Below are positions 30,091-39,727 of a stretch of 64,000 bases of DNA, piece after piece. Under the pieces are notes generated by a model. That model was not told where the DNA came from and did not search any database. It saw nothing but the letters and a program-made list of their open reading frames with translations. Source of the DNA: Croceibacterium_A sp035555595 (GTDB taxonomy: Bacteria; Pseudomonadota; Alphaproteobacteria; Sphingomonadales; Sphingomonadaceae); NCBI GenBank assembly GCA_035555595.1, contig DATMGK010000043.1, positions 11,558-75,557 of the forward strand. Direction: 5' to 3'. How positions within the stretch are numbered: position 1 is the first letter of the stretch; each line of letters begins with the position of its first letter. Made by a program: the position numbers and the translations under genes.

Positions 30091-31296
30091 TTGGGCTAGC
30101 GGCGATCTCACCCGTTCCCGCCGCACGCCCTGCCCGACGATCCTGCCGGGTATCCGTTGCAGCAACGGAAAACGATCAAGCATCCGCAACAGCCACGGTG
30201 CGCGCACTATCGGGCGGCCCGCCAGCACAGCGCCGATGATGTTATCCTGCGCCAGTTTCTGCCCAGCCTGAACTACGCGGGTGGGAAACAGGCGCCGGGC
30301 CTGCACCTTGTGCAACAGCGGATCGGCATCGCCGCCCCGCGCCAGCGGCCCGGCCAGCGCATTGGCTGCCGCCACCGCGTCCTGAATGGCCAGATTGATG
30401 CCGATCCCGCCGATCGGGCTCATCGCATGTGCGGCGTCACCAATGGCCAGCAGACCGGGCCGGTGCCATGTTTCCAGCCGATCCAGCGAAACCGAAAGCA
30501 GGTGCAGGTCCCCCTCGCTTTCCAACCCGCCTGACAGATCCAGTTCCGGGAACAACGCCTGCATCTGACTGCGAATCCAGCCAAGACCGCGCGCCTTCAC
30601 TTCTTCCGCGGCGCCTTTCGGAATCAGAAAGGCGGTCTGCCAGTAAGTGCCCCGGTCTATCAGCACCGCCATGCGCCCGGTGTCGACCGCGCCGACAAGT
30701 CTTTTGGCGGAAGCATCCGCCTTATCCAGCCGGAACCAGAACACATCCATCGGCGCGCCCAGCTGACGCACCGGCAACAGCGCCTCGCGCCGCACCAGAG
30801 ACGAACGGCCATCCGCCATGATGACCAGCTTTCGCGCGCGCAGCTCTCGCCCATCCTTCAATCGCACGCCTGCCACCCGCCCGCCCTGATCCACAAGGCT
30901 GGCAAGCTCTGCCTCCATCTCCAGCGCGAAAGCCGGGAATGCCGCCGCCTCTTCCCGCAGAAAATCGAGGAAATCCCACTGGGGCATCATGGCGATGAAG
31001 GGCGCCGGGCTGTCGAGGTGGGACAGATCGCCCACGGTGTAATCATGCCCCGTGACGCGGACCATGGCGCTCGTCACCCGGTCATGCGGGCGTTGGAGGA
31101 AACGGCCCAGCATCCCCAGCTGGTCCAGTATTTCCATTGTGGAAGGGTGGACGGTGTCACCCCGAAAATCGCGAAAGAAATCGGCATGCTTTTCCAACAC
31201 GCGCACGCTGACCCCCGCCCGGGCGAACAGCATGCCCGCCATCATGCCAGCCGGCCCTCCGCCGACGACTACGACATCTGTACTTGCAGCAATCAT
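30088..31296 (-). CDS. FAD-dependent monooxygenase (UbiH/PHBH type)
   Basis: The 402-residue flavoprotein has the N-terminal Rossmann motif DVVVVGGGPAGMMAGMLFAR, the DG motif LVIMADGRSSLVR and the GD motif LLAIGDAAHAMSPIGGIGIN, all in the expected order for a class A aromatic-ring hydroxylase. The substrate is not determined: the family includes PHBH, ubiquinone hydroxylases and polyketide or antibiotic hydroxylases. Start ATG 31296, with a weak ribosome-binding site. It is divergent from the CPA2 antiporter gene with only 23 bases between the starts. Confidence 0.9.
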   Translation of the reverse strand: MIAASTDVVVVGGGPAGMMAGMLFARAGVSVRVLEKHADFFRDFRGDTVHPSTMEILDQLGMLGRFLQRPHDRVTSAMVRVTGHDYTVGDLSHLDSPAPFIAMMPQWDFLDFLREEAAAFPAFALEMEAELASLVDQGGRVAGVRLKDGRELRARKLVIMADGRSSLVRREALLPVRQLGAPMDVFWFRLDKADASAKRLVGAVDTGRMAVLIDRGTYWQTAFLIPKGAAEEVKARGLGWIRSQMQALFPELDLSGGLESEGDLHLLSVSLDRLETWHRPGLLAIGDAAHAMSPIGGIGINLAIQDAVAAANALAGPLARGGDADPLLHKVQARRLFPTRVVQAGQKLAQDNIIGAVLAGRPIVRAPWLLRMLDRFPLLQRIPGRIVGQGVRRERVRSPLAQ

Positions 31297-31319
31297 CTTT
31301 CGTCTGACATAGGGGGCCG

Positions 31320-33086
31320 ATGCACGGGGCGCCCGCACTCACTTCCACATTGTCCGATGCGCTGGTGATACTTGGCTCTGCGGGGATCGTCATCCCCGTC
31401 TTCGCGCGGTTCCGCATTACGCCGGTGATCGGCTTCATTCTGGTAGGATTGCTGGTGGGCCCGTTCGGGCTGGGTCGGCTGGTCTATCAGCACGAATGGC
31501 TGACCTACGTCACCATCACCGATCCCGAGGGACTGGAACCCTTTGCCGAATTCGGCATCGTGCTGCTGCTGTTCACCATCGGGCTGGAACTTTCGTTCAA
31601 CCGCCTGTGGTCCATGCGCAAACTGGTGTTCGGTCTGGGCGCGCTGGAGCTGGCGATCAGCGCGGGGCTGATCGCGGCGTTCCTGACCATGTTCGGCCAA
31701 TACTGGACCGGCGCGCTGGGACTGGGGCTGGCGCTGGCCCTATCCTCCACCGCGTTGGTTTTACCCATAGTCGGCACCCAGACCGCAACGGGGCGCGCGG
31801 CGCTGTCCATGCTGCTGTTCGAAGATATCGCCATCGTGCCGATCATCTTCGTGCTGGGCGCGCTGGCCCCTTTTGCGGAGGCAGAGGGGCTGGAAGGGCT
31901 GTTCGACACGATCTGGTTGGGTGCGCTGGTGGTGCTGGCGATGATGGTGATCGGCCGTTACGCCCTGCCAAAACTGTTCGCCCAGGCCGCGCGCACCAAA
32001 AGCCCTGAACTGTTCCTCGCCGCCAGCCTGCTGGTGGTAATCGGCGCAAGCCTGGCCACGACGCTGGCGGGCCTTTCCCCCATCGTGGGCGCGCTGCTGG
32101 CTGGCCTGCTGATCGCTGAAACAGAATATCATTCGGAAGTTGAAGGGATCATCGAACCGTTCAAGGGCTTGGCGCTGGGCGTGTTCCTGATCACTGTCGG
32201 CATGGGTATCGATCTGCTGACGATCTGGGACAATTTCGCCATGATCGCTGCGGCGGTGGCCGGGGTTCTGGTCCTGAAAGCGCTGGTCACAGGGCTGCTG
32301 TTGCGGATCATGGGCGCCCGGCGGGGCATTGCGGTGGAAACGGGCCTGCTGATGGCCAGCCCATCGGAAACGACCCTGATCGTGCTCGCCGCCGCCACGA
32401 CCGCGCTGCTTATCCAGCCTGGTACCGCGCAATTCTGGCAGATTGTGACCGCAATCGGCCTTACTGTGACGCCATTGCTGGCAAAGCTGGGCAGTATTCT
32501 GGCGCGGCGAGTAGAATCTCTACCCGGCACAGATGCGATGCTTCCCGCCAGCGACCAGCCGCCGTCGATCATTCTGGGTTGCGGGCGTGTGGGGCGGCTG
32601 GTGGCGCAGATGCTCACCCGCCACGGCCAGCCTTATATCGCGCTCGATTCCGATGCCGACGAGGTCGCCCTGTGCAAGCGCAGCGGCTATAACTCCGTGT
32701 TCGCCAATGCCGCGCGGATGGACGTTCTGGAGCGAATGGGCGTAGGCAAGGCGCCCGCGGTGATCCTGACCATGGACGAGCCGGTGCTGGCGCAGCGTGT
32801 CGTCCGCAAGTTGCGCGCGGCGCACCCCAACCTGCCGATCATCGCCCGCGCCCGCGACAGCAAGCATGCGTCCGAACTCTATCGCGCCGGTGCCAGCACA
32901 GCGGTGCCGGAAACGCTGGAATCCTCGCTTCAGCTTTCAGAGGCGGTGCTGGTCGATCTGGGCGTGCCGATGGGTCCGGTAATCGCCTCCATCCATGAAA
33001 AGCGTGACGAATTTCGTGAGCAGATCATGGAAGAAGGCGCGCTGGATCATAAACCCAAGCTGCGGACCAGTTCGCCGGAACGGTAA
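31320..33086 (+). CDS. monovalent cation:proton antiporter, CPA2/KefB type
   Basis: The 588-residue inner-membrane protein has about twelve helices of the Na_H_Exchanger domain in residues 1-390 (FARFRITPVIGFILVGLLVG, SSTALVLPIVGTQTATGRAA) followed by a cytoplasmic RCK/TrkA-N domain starting SIILGCGRVGRLVAQML at about residue 418, which binds a nucleotide and gates transport. This is the layout of KefB/KefC-like K+/H+ antiporters. Unlike KefC it has no adjacent ancillary oxidoreductase. It should export K+ or exchange Na+ for H+ under stress. Confidence 0.93.
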   Translation: MHGAPALTSTLSDALVILGSAGIVIPVFARFRITPVIGFILVGLLVGPFGLGRLVYQHEWLTYVTITDPEGLEPFAEFGIVLLLFTIGLELSFNRLWSMRKLVFGLGALELAISAGLIAAFLTMFGQYWTGALGLGLALALSSTALVLPIVGTQTATGRAALSMLLFEDIAIVPIIFVLGALAPFAEAEGLEGLFDTIWLGALVVLAMMVIGRYALPKLFAQAARTKSPELFLAASLLVVIGASLATTLAGLSPIVGALLAGLLIAETEYHSEVEGIIEPFKGLALGVFLITVGMGIDLLTIWDNFAMIAAAVAGVLVLKALVTGLLLRIMGARRGIAVETGLLMASPSETTLIVLAAATTALLIQPGTAQFWQIVTAIGLTVTPLLAKLGSILARRVESLPGTDAMLPASDQPPSIILGCGRVGRLVAQMLTRHGQPYIALDSDADEVALCKRSGYNSVFANAARMDVLERMGVGKAPAVILTMDEPVLAQRVVRKLRAAHPNLPIIARARDSKHASELYRAGASTAVPETLESSLQLSEAVLVDLGVPMGPVIASIHEKRDEFREQIMEEGALDHKPKLRTSSPER

Positions 33087-33134
33087 GGCGGAAACGGCTG
33101 ATGCCGCTAACGAACTTACCCGCAGCCTTTCGGA

Positions 33135-35804
33135 TCAGCCCGCCACCGTTTCCCCGGCAAGCACCGCCCTGACAGCAGCCAGCGCATCGTCGGCCTTGTC
33201 GCCATCAGGCCCACCGCCCTGCGCCATATCCGGCCGCCCACCACCGCCCTGCCCGCCAACCGCAGCCACCGCCGCGCGGACGAGATCGACGGCGCTTATG
33301 CGGCTGGTCAGATCGTCGGTAACACCAGCGGCCACGGTCGCCCGCCCATCATTGACGGCAACGATCGCAGCGACCCCGGAACCGAGACGCTTCTTGGCTT
33401 CATCCAGCAAGCCACGCAGTTCCTTGGGATTCATACCCGGCAGGACTTGCCCGGAGAATTTGACCCCGGCGATCTCCTCGTCCGCCTGCCCCTGCGCCAT
33501 GCCGCCACCGCCGCCGAGGGCGAGCTGCTTTTTCGCTTCGGCCAGTTCACGTTCCAGCCGCCGACGTTCTTCCAGCAGCGTGGAAACGCGCGCCTCGACA
33601 TCTTCGGGCGCGGTCTTGAGCGCAGCGGCAACCGACTTCAGCGCCTCCTCGCGGCCCACGACCCACCGGCGCGCGGCCTCACCCGTCAACGCCTCGATAC
33701 GGCGGATGCCGGAACTGACGGCGCTTTCGGAAACGATGCGGAACAGGCCGATGTCGCCAGTGGCGGAAACGTGCGTGCCGCCGCACAGTTCAACGGAATA
33801 GGAACGTCCGCCCTCACCCGCGCGGCCCATGGAAAGCACGCGGACTTCGTCGCCGTACTTTTCCCCAAATAGGGCCATCGCGCCCGCCGCCACGGCATCA
33901 TCCGGGCTCATCAGCCGGGTGCCGACTTCCGCGTTGTGGCGGATTTCGGCGTTCACTTCGGCTTCGATGTCGGCGATTTCCTCTGCCGTCAGCGGCTTCA
34001 GGTGCGAGAAGTCGAAACGCAGCCGATCCTCTGCCACCAGCGAACCCTTCTGCGTCACATGATCGCCCAGCCGGTTGCGCAGCGCGGCGTGGAGCAGGTG
34101 AGTCGCCGAATGGTTGGCGCGAATGCGATCGCGGCGATCGGCGTCAATCGCGAGGTGCACCGTGTCGCCCACCGTTATGCTGCCACTTGCCACCTTGCCA
34201 TGATGCGCGTGCAGACGGCCCAGCGGCTTCGAGGTGTCGCTGACATCTATCCGCAAGCCACCTTCGGTAGAGATCGTGCCCACATCGCCAGCCTGGCCAC
34301 CGCTTTCCCCGTAGAACGGCGTCTGGTTGGTCAGAACGGTAACGTCGGCGCCCTCGCCCGCTTCGCGCACTTCCTTGCCGTCCACCACCAGCGCAACGAC
34401 CTGACCATCACCGACAGTTGAGGCATAGCCGGTGAATTCGGTCGCGCCTTCGCGCTCGGCAATGTCGAACCAGACTTCACCTTCGGCCGCGGCGCCTGAA
34501 CCCTTCCACGCGGCGCGCGCGGCGGCCTTCTGACGGGCCATCGCCTCGTCAAAGCCAGCGCGGTCCACACCGATGCCCCGCACGCGAAGCGCGTCTTCGG
34601 TCAGATCGTAGGGGAAGCCGAACGTGTCGTAGAGCTTGAACGCGGTGTCGCCCGGCAGGCTGGTGCCCTCGCCCAAACCGACGGTCGCTTCATCCAGCAG
34701 GCGCAGGCCGTTTTCCAGCGTCTGGCGGAAGCGTGTTTCCTCACGCTCCAGCACTTCGGAGATCAGCGCCTGCGCGCGCGGCAGCTCTGGATAGGCTTGC
34801 CCCATTTCCTGCACCAGCGCAGGGACGAGCCGGTGCATCAGCGGCTGCTTCGCGCCCAGCAGATGGGCGTGGCGCATGGCCCGGCGCATGATGCGGCGCA
34901 GCACGTAGCCGCGGCCTTCGTTGGCGGGCAGCACGCCATCCGCGATCAGAAAACTGGTGGAACGCAGGTGGTCTGCGATCACCTGATGGCTGGCGCGGCG
35001 ATCACCTTCCGCACGAGTGCCGGTCAGGCTTTCGCTCGCTTCGATCAGGTGGCGAAACGTGTCCGTTTCGTACACGCTGTGGACGCCCTGCAGCACCGTT
35101 GAAATGCGCTCCAGCCCCATGCCGGTATCGATGCTGGGCCGGGGAAGATCGCCGATAATCTGATCGTTTTCCTGCATGTGCTGCATGAACACGAGGTTCC
35201 AGATCTCTACGAAACGATCGCCGTCTTCGTCCGGCGAACCCGGGGGGCCACCGGGGATCGCCGGGCCGTGATCCCAGAAGATTTCCGAACAGGGGCCACA
35301 TGGGCCATCAGAACCCATCGCCCAGAAATTATCCTTCGTGGCGATGCGGATAATGCGTTCATCAGGCAGCCCGGCGATCCGCTTCCACAGATCCCACGCC
35401 TCGTCATCAGTGTGATAGACGGTGACGGACAGACGGTCGGCAGGCAGGCCGTATTCGCGCGTAACCAGCCCCCAGGCCAATTCGATCGCGCGTTCCTTGA
35501 AGTAATCGCCGAAGCTGAAATTACCCAGCATCTCGAACAGCGTCAGGTGCCGTGCGGTATAGCCGACGTTATCCAGATCGTTGTGCTTACCACCAGCGCG
35601 GACGCACTTCTGGCTGCTGGTCGCGCGCGGGGCGGGCGGCGTTTCAAGACCGGTGAACACGTTCTTGAACGGCACCATGCCCGCGTTGACGAACATCAGC
35701 GTGGGATCGTTATACGGAACGAGCGGCGCGGACGGCACGATCGCGTGATCGTTAGCCGCAAAATAATCCAGGAACGTCCTGCGGATGTCGTTGGTCGAGT
35801 TCAT
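33135..35804 (-). CDS. alaS: alanyl-tRNA synthetase
   Basis: The 889-residue class II synthetase charges tRNA-Ala. Visible are the aminoacylation domain opening NDIRRTFLDYFAANDH and VNAGMVPFKNVFTG, the editing domain with HSATHLLHAALRNRLGDHV, the zinc/editing CGGTHVSATGDIG, and the C-Ala domain near the end, which carries a Gly/Ala-rich stretch. Editing removes mischarged Ser and Gly. Length and motifs are normal. It lies between the convergent CPA2 gene and the codirectional methyltransferase and recA genes. Confidence 0.97.
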   Translation of the reverse strand: MNSTNDIRRTFLDYFAANDHAIVPSAPLVPYNDPTLMFVNAGMVPFKNVFTGLETPPAPRATSSQKCVRAGGKHNDLDNVGYTARHLTLFEMLGNFSFGDYFKERAIELAWGLVTREYGLPADRLSVTVYHTDDEAWDLWKRIAGLPDERIIRIATKDNFWAMGSDGPCGPCSEIFWDHGPAIPGGPPGSPDEDGDRFVEIWNLVFMQHMQENDQIIGDLPRPSIDTGMGLERISTVLQGVHSVYETDTFRHLIEASESLTGTRAEGDRRASHQVIADHLRSTSFLIADGVLPANEGRGYVLRRIMRRAMRHAHLLGAKQPLMHRLVPALVQEMGQAYPELPRAQALISEVLEREETRFRQTLENGLRLLDEATVGLGEGTSLPGDTAFKLYDTFGFPYDLTEDALRVRGIGVDRAGFDEAMARQKAAARAAWKGSGAAAEGEVWFDIAEREGATEFTGYASTVGDGQVVALVVDGKEVREAGEGADVTVLTNQTPFYGESGGQAGDVGTISTEGGLRIDVSDTSKPLGRLHAHHGKVASGSITVGDTVHLAIDADRRDRIRANHSATHLLHAALRNRLGDHVTQKGSLVAEDRLRFDFSHLKPLTAEEIADIEAEVNAEIRHNAEVGTRLMSPDDAVAAGAMALFGEKYGDEVRVLSMGRAGEGGRSYSVELCGGTHVSATGDIGLFRIVSESAVSSGIRRIEALTGEAARRWVVGREEALKSVAAALKTAPEDVEARVSTLLEERRRLERELAEAKKQLALGGGGGMAQGQADEEIAGVKFSGQVLPGMNPKELRGLLDEAKKRLGSGVAAIVAVNDGRATVAAGVTDDLTSRISAVDLVRAAVAAVGGQGGGGRPDMAQGGGPDGDKADDALAAVRAVLAGETVAG

Positions 35805-35905
35805 TGTGGCGAATTAGGGGCGGGAACCCCCGTCGACAAGCGGATTAAGGCGTCAGACACGCTGCTGTTCGTCAATGACACGGCCGGAAACATCGCGCAG
35901 GCGCT

Positions 35906-36748
35906 TTATGGCTTGCGCGCAGTGACGATCCACGCCGCGGCGCGCAGCGATACGATGCCTTCGCGCAAATTGCGCCGCGCATGATCACACACACGATCCG
36001 CGAAGGCTTCACGCGCATCATCGTCCAGTTCCCGCACCGCCCGCGCGGCCGAGCCGATCGTGCTGAAATAGCCGAGCGCATCTTCGACGGGATCTTCACC
36101 GGCGCCTGCGATCATGGCGAAATCGAAGGATTCGAACGCGATACCGTTCCACCCCGCGCCGCGCAGTATACCTTCCACGTAGTCGCGATCAGCGAAAGCG
36201 AAGGGGCCCGGTGCACGCGGATCAGCGGGAGGCGCTGGCGGATCAGGCAGCAGGCGCGTGATATCGGTAAAAACCGGATTATCCCGCCGATCACGGAAGC
36301 ACGAGAACATCAGTTCCGCCCGTGGGGCCGCAGCTTCGCGCAGGTTGGTGAACGCGGCAACGGGATCATCGAAAAACATCACCCCGTGGCGTGATACCAG
36401 CAGATCGGGTTCAAGCGATTCGACCGGCTGCCAGGTCGCTGCGTCGGCCACTTCGAAGGATACATGGGAATTTCCGGCCCCACGCTCCGCAGCCACCGCG
36501 GTGAGAGAGGGGGATACGTCGACACCCGTAACCCGGCTGTGCGGATTGATGCGCGCAATCGCGAGCGACAATTCGCCGGCGCCGCAGCCAATGTCCAATA
36601 CCGACCGGAAGCTGAATTCACGCGCACGCTGAAGCAGGCGTTCGGTAAGCATGGCGAAGCTGCGATCGGTTCGCCGCCATTGTTCGGCCCAGCTCTGACC
36701 CGTCCGACCCAACCATTCATCCGCGCCCACCGCCGCGTGATCCACCAT
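35906..36748 (-). CDS. class I SAM-dependent methyltransferase
   Basis: The 280-residue protein has motif I VLDIGCGAGELSLAIAR near residue 55, with the acidic motif II end VTGVDVSPSL, and later a typical fold ending MFSCFRDRRDNPVF. The opening (GRTGQSWAEQWRRTDRSF) is of the kind seen in small-molecule or lipid methyltransferases. The substrate cannot be inferred. It lies between recA and alaS, same strand, separated from both by more than 90 bases. Confidence 0.85.
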   Translation of the reverse strand: MVDHAAVGADEWLGRTGQSWAEQWRRTDRSFAMLTERLLQRAREFSFRSVLDIGCGAGELSLAIARINPHSRVTGVDVSPSLTAVAAERGAGNSHVSFEVADAATWQPVESLEPDLLVSRHGVMFFDDPVAAFTNLREAAAPRAELMFSCFRDRRDNPVFTDITRLLPDPPAPPADPRAPGPFAFADRDYVEGILRGAGWNGIAFESFDFAMIAGAGEDPVEDALGYFSTIGSAARAVRELDDDAREAFADRVCDHARRNLREGIVSLRAAAWIVTARKP

Positions 36749-36808
36749 GATCTTCCCTCCAGTCGCAAGAACGAGAGATCATAGAACAAAGCCGGTCAAA
36801 CGCGAAGA

Positions 36809-36845
36809 AGCCGGCGCGGGCCTCGTAAGGCTTACCGCGCCGGCT
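36809..36845 (-). terminator. stem-loop terminator of recA
   Basis: AGCCGGCGCGG pairs perfectly with CCGCGCCGGCT across 15 bases that themselves hold GCCT/AGGC. Read leftward, after the recA stop, it is followed by TTCTTCGCGTTT, a weak T-rich tail. Confidence 0.65.
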
Positions 36846-36908
36846 CCGGTTCCGCATCCGCGCCCGGCCCGCGAGCTTAAAGCCCGCAGGGGACGCGCCG
36901 CTTGAGGG

Positions 36909-37973
36909 TCAGATATCGTCGTCCGCGTCCGGACCCGTCATCATCTCCTCTGCCACCGCCTCGGTGCGGCCGCGAATCGCGGCTTCCAGACGGTCGCAAA
37001 TTTCGGAATTGTCCTTGAGGAACTGCTTGGCGTTTTCGCGCCCCTGGCCGATCCGCACGCTATCATAAGAGAACCAGGAACCGGATTTTTCCACCACCCC
37101 TGCCTTGACGCCCAGATCGAGTATCTCACCGATCTTGGAGATGCCTTCTCCATACATGATGTCGAATTCGACCTGCTTGAACGGTGGGGCGACCTTGTTC
37201 TTGACCACTTTCACGCGGGTCGCGTTGCCGATGATATCGTCCCGGTCCTTGATCTGTCCGGTGCGGCGGATGTCGAGGCGAACCGAGGCGTAGAACTTCA
37301 GCGCGTTGCCGCCCGTCGTGGTTTCCGGGTTGCCGTACATCACGCCGATTTTCATCCGCAGCTGATTGATGAAGATCACCATGCAGCGCGAACGGCTGAT
37401 CGAACCGGTCAGCTTACGCAGGCTCTGCGACATCAGACGAGCCTGAAGGCCGACATGCGAATCGCCCATCTCGCCTTCGATTTCCGCACGCGGGACCAGC
37501 GCCGCAACCGAATCGACCACCAGCACGTCAATCGCGTTCGATCGCACCAGCGTGTCCACGATCTCCAGCGCCTGCTCACCGGTATCGGGCTGCGACACGA
37601 TCAGTTCATCAATATCGACGCCCAGCTTCTTTGCATAAACCGGATCGAGCGCGTGTTCGGCATCGACGAAAGCCGCGGTGCCACCAGTCTTCTGCGCTTC
37701 GGCAATGACATGCAACGCCAGCGTGGTCTTGCCCGAGCTTTCCGGCCCGTAGACTTCGATCACCCTGCCACGCGGCAAACCGCCGACGCCGAGCGCGATA
37801 TCCAACCCCAGCGACCCGGTGGAGATCGCTTCCACCTGCATCGCTTCCTTCTGGCCCAGCTTCATCGCCGAACCCTTGCCGAATGCGCGATCGATCTGCG
37901 CGAGTGCTGCTTCGAGCGCCTTCTGACGGTCCACGTTGGATTCCTTCTCAACCAGCTTCAATCCCGCCGCCAT
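36909..37973 (-). CDS. recA: recombinase RecA
   Basis: The 354-residue RecA forms filaments on single-stranded DNA for homologous recombination and triggers LexA self-cleavage. Walker A is GPESSGKTTLALH, Walker B region LVVDSVAALVPRAEIEGEMGD, and the L2 loop FINQLRMKIGVMYGNPETTTGGNALKFYASVRLDIRR is intact (given here only as positions about 193-230). The acidic C-terminus MTGPDADDDI is typical. An SOS box lies 77 bases upstream of ATG 37973. Confidence 0.98.
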   Translation of the reverse strand: MAAGLKLVEKESNVDRQKALEAALAQIDRAFGKGSAMKLGQKEAMQVEAISTGSLGLDIALGVGGLPRGRVIEVYGPESSGKTTLALHVIAEAQKTGGTAAFVDAEHALDPVYAKKLGVDIDELIVSQPDTGEQALEIVDTLVRSNAIDVLVVDSVAALVPRAEIEGEMGDSHVGLQARLMSQSLRKLTGSISRSRCMVIFINQLRMKIGVMYGNPETTTGGNALKFYASVRLDIRRTGQIKDRDDIIGNATRVKVVKNKVAPPFKQVEFDIMYGEGISKIGEILDLGVKAGVVEKSGSWFSYDSVRIGQGRENAKQFLKDNSEICDRLEAAIRGRTEAVAEEMMTGPDADDDI

Positions 37974-38049
37974 GACATGGCCTCCGTCAGTTGCCTAGGG
38001 TTGCGTCTAACTCTTCAACTGACGGGTTCGTATCCTATTTGTTCTATAC

Positions 38050-38064
38050 GAACAAGAGGGGAAC
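38050..38064 (-). promoter_or_regulatory. LexA (SOS) box of recA
   Basis: Read on the minus strand the sequence is GTTC-CCCTCTT-GTTC, an exact match to the alphaproteobacterial LexA consensus GTTC-N7-GTTC, 77 bases before the recA start. A second symmetrical motif TTGTTC-N5-GAACAA overlaps its proximal half-site and runs toward recA. Confidence 0.9.
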
Positions 38065-38087
38065 AAAATTTTTGACGAACGGAACAT

Positions 38088-39716
38088 TCAATCGCCAGCG
38101 TGGGTAGAACGCACCTGCCACGAGATTTCCCTGCGGCCATTTGCGGGGACCGTCAGTTCGACCACCGTTTCGCCATCCTTGACGCGGGTTCCGCGCAATG
38201 CGCGCAGATCCCATTCCCCCGGCGCGCCGACAACCAGCCTTACCGTGACCGGCGCGGGGTTGGCGTTGGTCAGCACGCTGCTAATCCGGCCCCACTTCTT
38301 GCCCTCCGGCTGAGCGACAACTGTGCATTGCTGCTGCACCTGCGCGCTTTCGCCCATGGGAATTTCGATGTCCTGCCCCTCGGCATAATCGCGCAGGGTT
38401 TGTTCACCCACGAGTTGATCGCCGTAGGCCGACGGTTCGAAAACGGTAATTCCGCCCATTGGCAAAGCCGCACCAAGGCCGTGCTGGCGATCGTTCACGG
38501 TCGTCAGCAGAATACCTGCGGGTATGGCCTGATCCGAGCCGTCGTAAGGCGCGCATCGCGCCTTGTAGAGAAGGCGTCCCTCCACAGAATCTTTATCGAG
38601 GAAGGCCACCTGCTTCAGCCCCTTGGCCGAAACGGTAACCCGTTCGGGAACGCGGTAAAGCTTCAGGTCACCCAGCGCTTCCTCGACCGCCTTCATGGCC
38701 GAGCCTGTAGCGACAATGGAATCCGCCTCCAGCGCCATCGCTCGCTGTGCCATCATCGGCGCGGCCATCGGGGGCGGAGGTGGCGGCGGCGGAGGTGGTG
38801 CGGGAATCCGCGTACCTGCGGCAGTACTGCCAAGCGGAAAACAGGTCAGGCTGAGTGGCCGTGCCACTGGCGGATCGGACAACGCATCGAAATCGCTGAC
38901 CACGTTGAGGCGGCCCGCGACCACAAGCAGTTCTGCATTTTCGAAGCTCTGGCCATTGTCGTTGAGCAGCGTGAGCCAACTCATCAACCGCATGTTCACG
39001 GCATCGCCCTGCCCACCATCTTCAAGATGGGCGACATAGTGGGCCTGCCAGTCGAAGCCCCAGGCGAGGTAGGTAAGCTGCACGGTATAAGTGCCGCCGC
39101 GCGCATCGCGGGTATTGATAGAGAACACCGGCTGCGCCGAAAGGCCAGCCGGGACGCGATCGAAGGTCAGCCGTTCGGGCAAGCCCGAACAACGCACCGC
39201 CTCGAACCCCTGACTGGTCTGCAACACGATACCGCCATCCGCGCGGGTGCGGACGATCGCCTGTTCGACCGTCTCCTGCCCGGTAGCGGGATCGGTGCGG
39301 GTTAGGCGCACTCGATTACCGAGCGATCCATCCACAAGCGCCGCCGGGCTGAGCAGATCGGCGTTGCGGTTCTTCTCTATGGTGCCGCCGGGCAGTCCGG
39401 TGACGATGGCGCTGACCGCGACCATGCCTTCCGCCACGCCGGTGAAACGAATGGTCGATTCGCCGGGAGGCAGAGTGACCTGCCGGGTCTCCGTGATCAT
39501 CGCGAAGCCGCGCGGCCAGTCGCGGTTCATCTCGCCATCCGGCCTGCGATCAGGGTCGCGATAGAGGGTGACGGATAGCGCGGACGGGGTGGAAGCTTCG
39601 ACCGTTTCCCGCGCAAAAGCAGGGTTCACCCAGAAGGACGCGAGGGCGATAAGCAACATCGCACCATACCCCCGCTTTCGCGGAGATGTCCGGGAGCAAG
39701 TCGGGCGGAGGCGCAT
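38088..39716 (-). CDS. DUF4139 domain protein, paralogue 1 (poly-proline)
   Basis: I start this 542-residue protein at ATG 39716 with GGAGG upstream, 11 bases after the stop of its paralogue. It has an N-terminal signal sequence (AMLLIALASFWVNPAFA) after a basic leader, an N-terminal DUF4140-like part (SIRFTGVAEGMVAVSA region), and the DUF4139 beta-rich domain ending in ELTVPANGRREISWQV. Near residues 302-314 there are ten consecutive prolines followed by MAAPMMAQRAMALEA. Function is unknown; the family is often described as mucoidy-inhibitor-like. It probably sits in the periplasm. Confidence 0.85.
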   Translation of the reverse strand: MRLRPTCSRTSPRKRGYGAMLLIALASFWVNPAFARETVEASTPSALSVTLYRDPDRRPDGEMNRDWPRGFAMITETRQVTLPPGESTIRFTGVAEGMVAVSAIVTGLPGGTIEKNRNADLLSPAALVDGSLGNRVRLTRTDPATGQETVEQAIVRTRADGGIVLQTSQGFEAVRCSGLPERLTFDRVPAGLSAQPVFSINTRDARGGTYTVQLTYLAWGFDWQAHYVAHLEDGGQGDAVNMRLMSWLTLLNDNGQSFENAELLVVAGRLNVVSDFDALSDPPVARPLSLTCFPLGSTAAGTRIPAPPPPPPPPPPMAAPMMAQRAMALEADSIVATGSAMKAVEEALGDLKLYRVPERVTVSAKGLKQVAFLDKDSVEGRLLYKARCAPYDGSDQAIPAGILLTTVNDRQHGLGAALPMGGITVFEPSAYGDQLVGEQTLRDYAEGQDIEIPMGESAQVQQQCTVVAQPEGKKWGRISSVLTNANPAPVTVRLVVGAPGEWDLRALRGTRVKDGETVVELTVPANGRREISWQVRSTHAGD

Positions 39717-39727
39717 CGCGCCCTCCC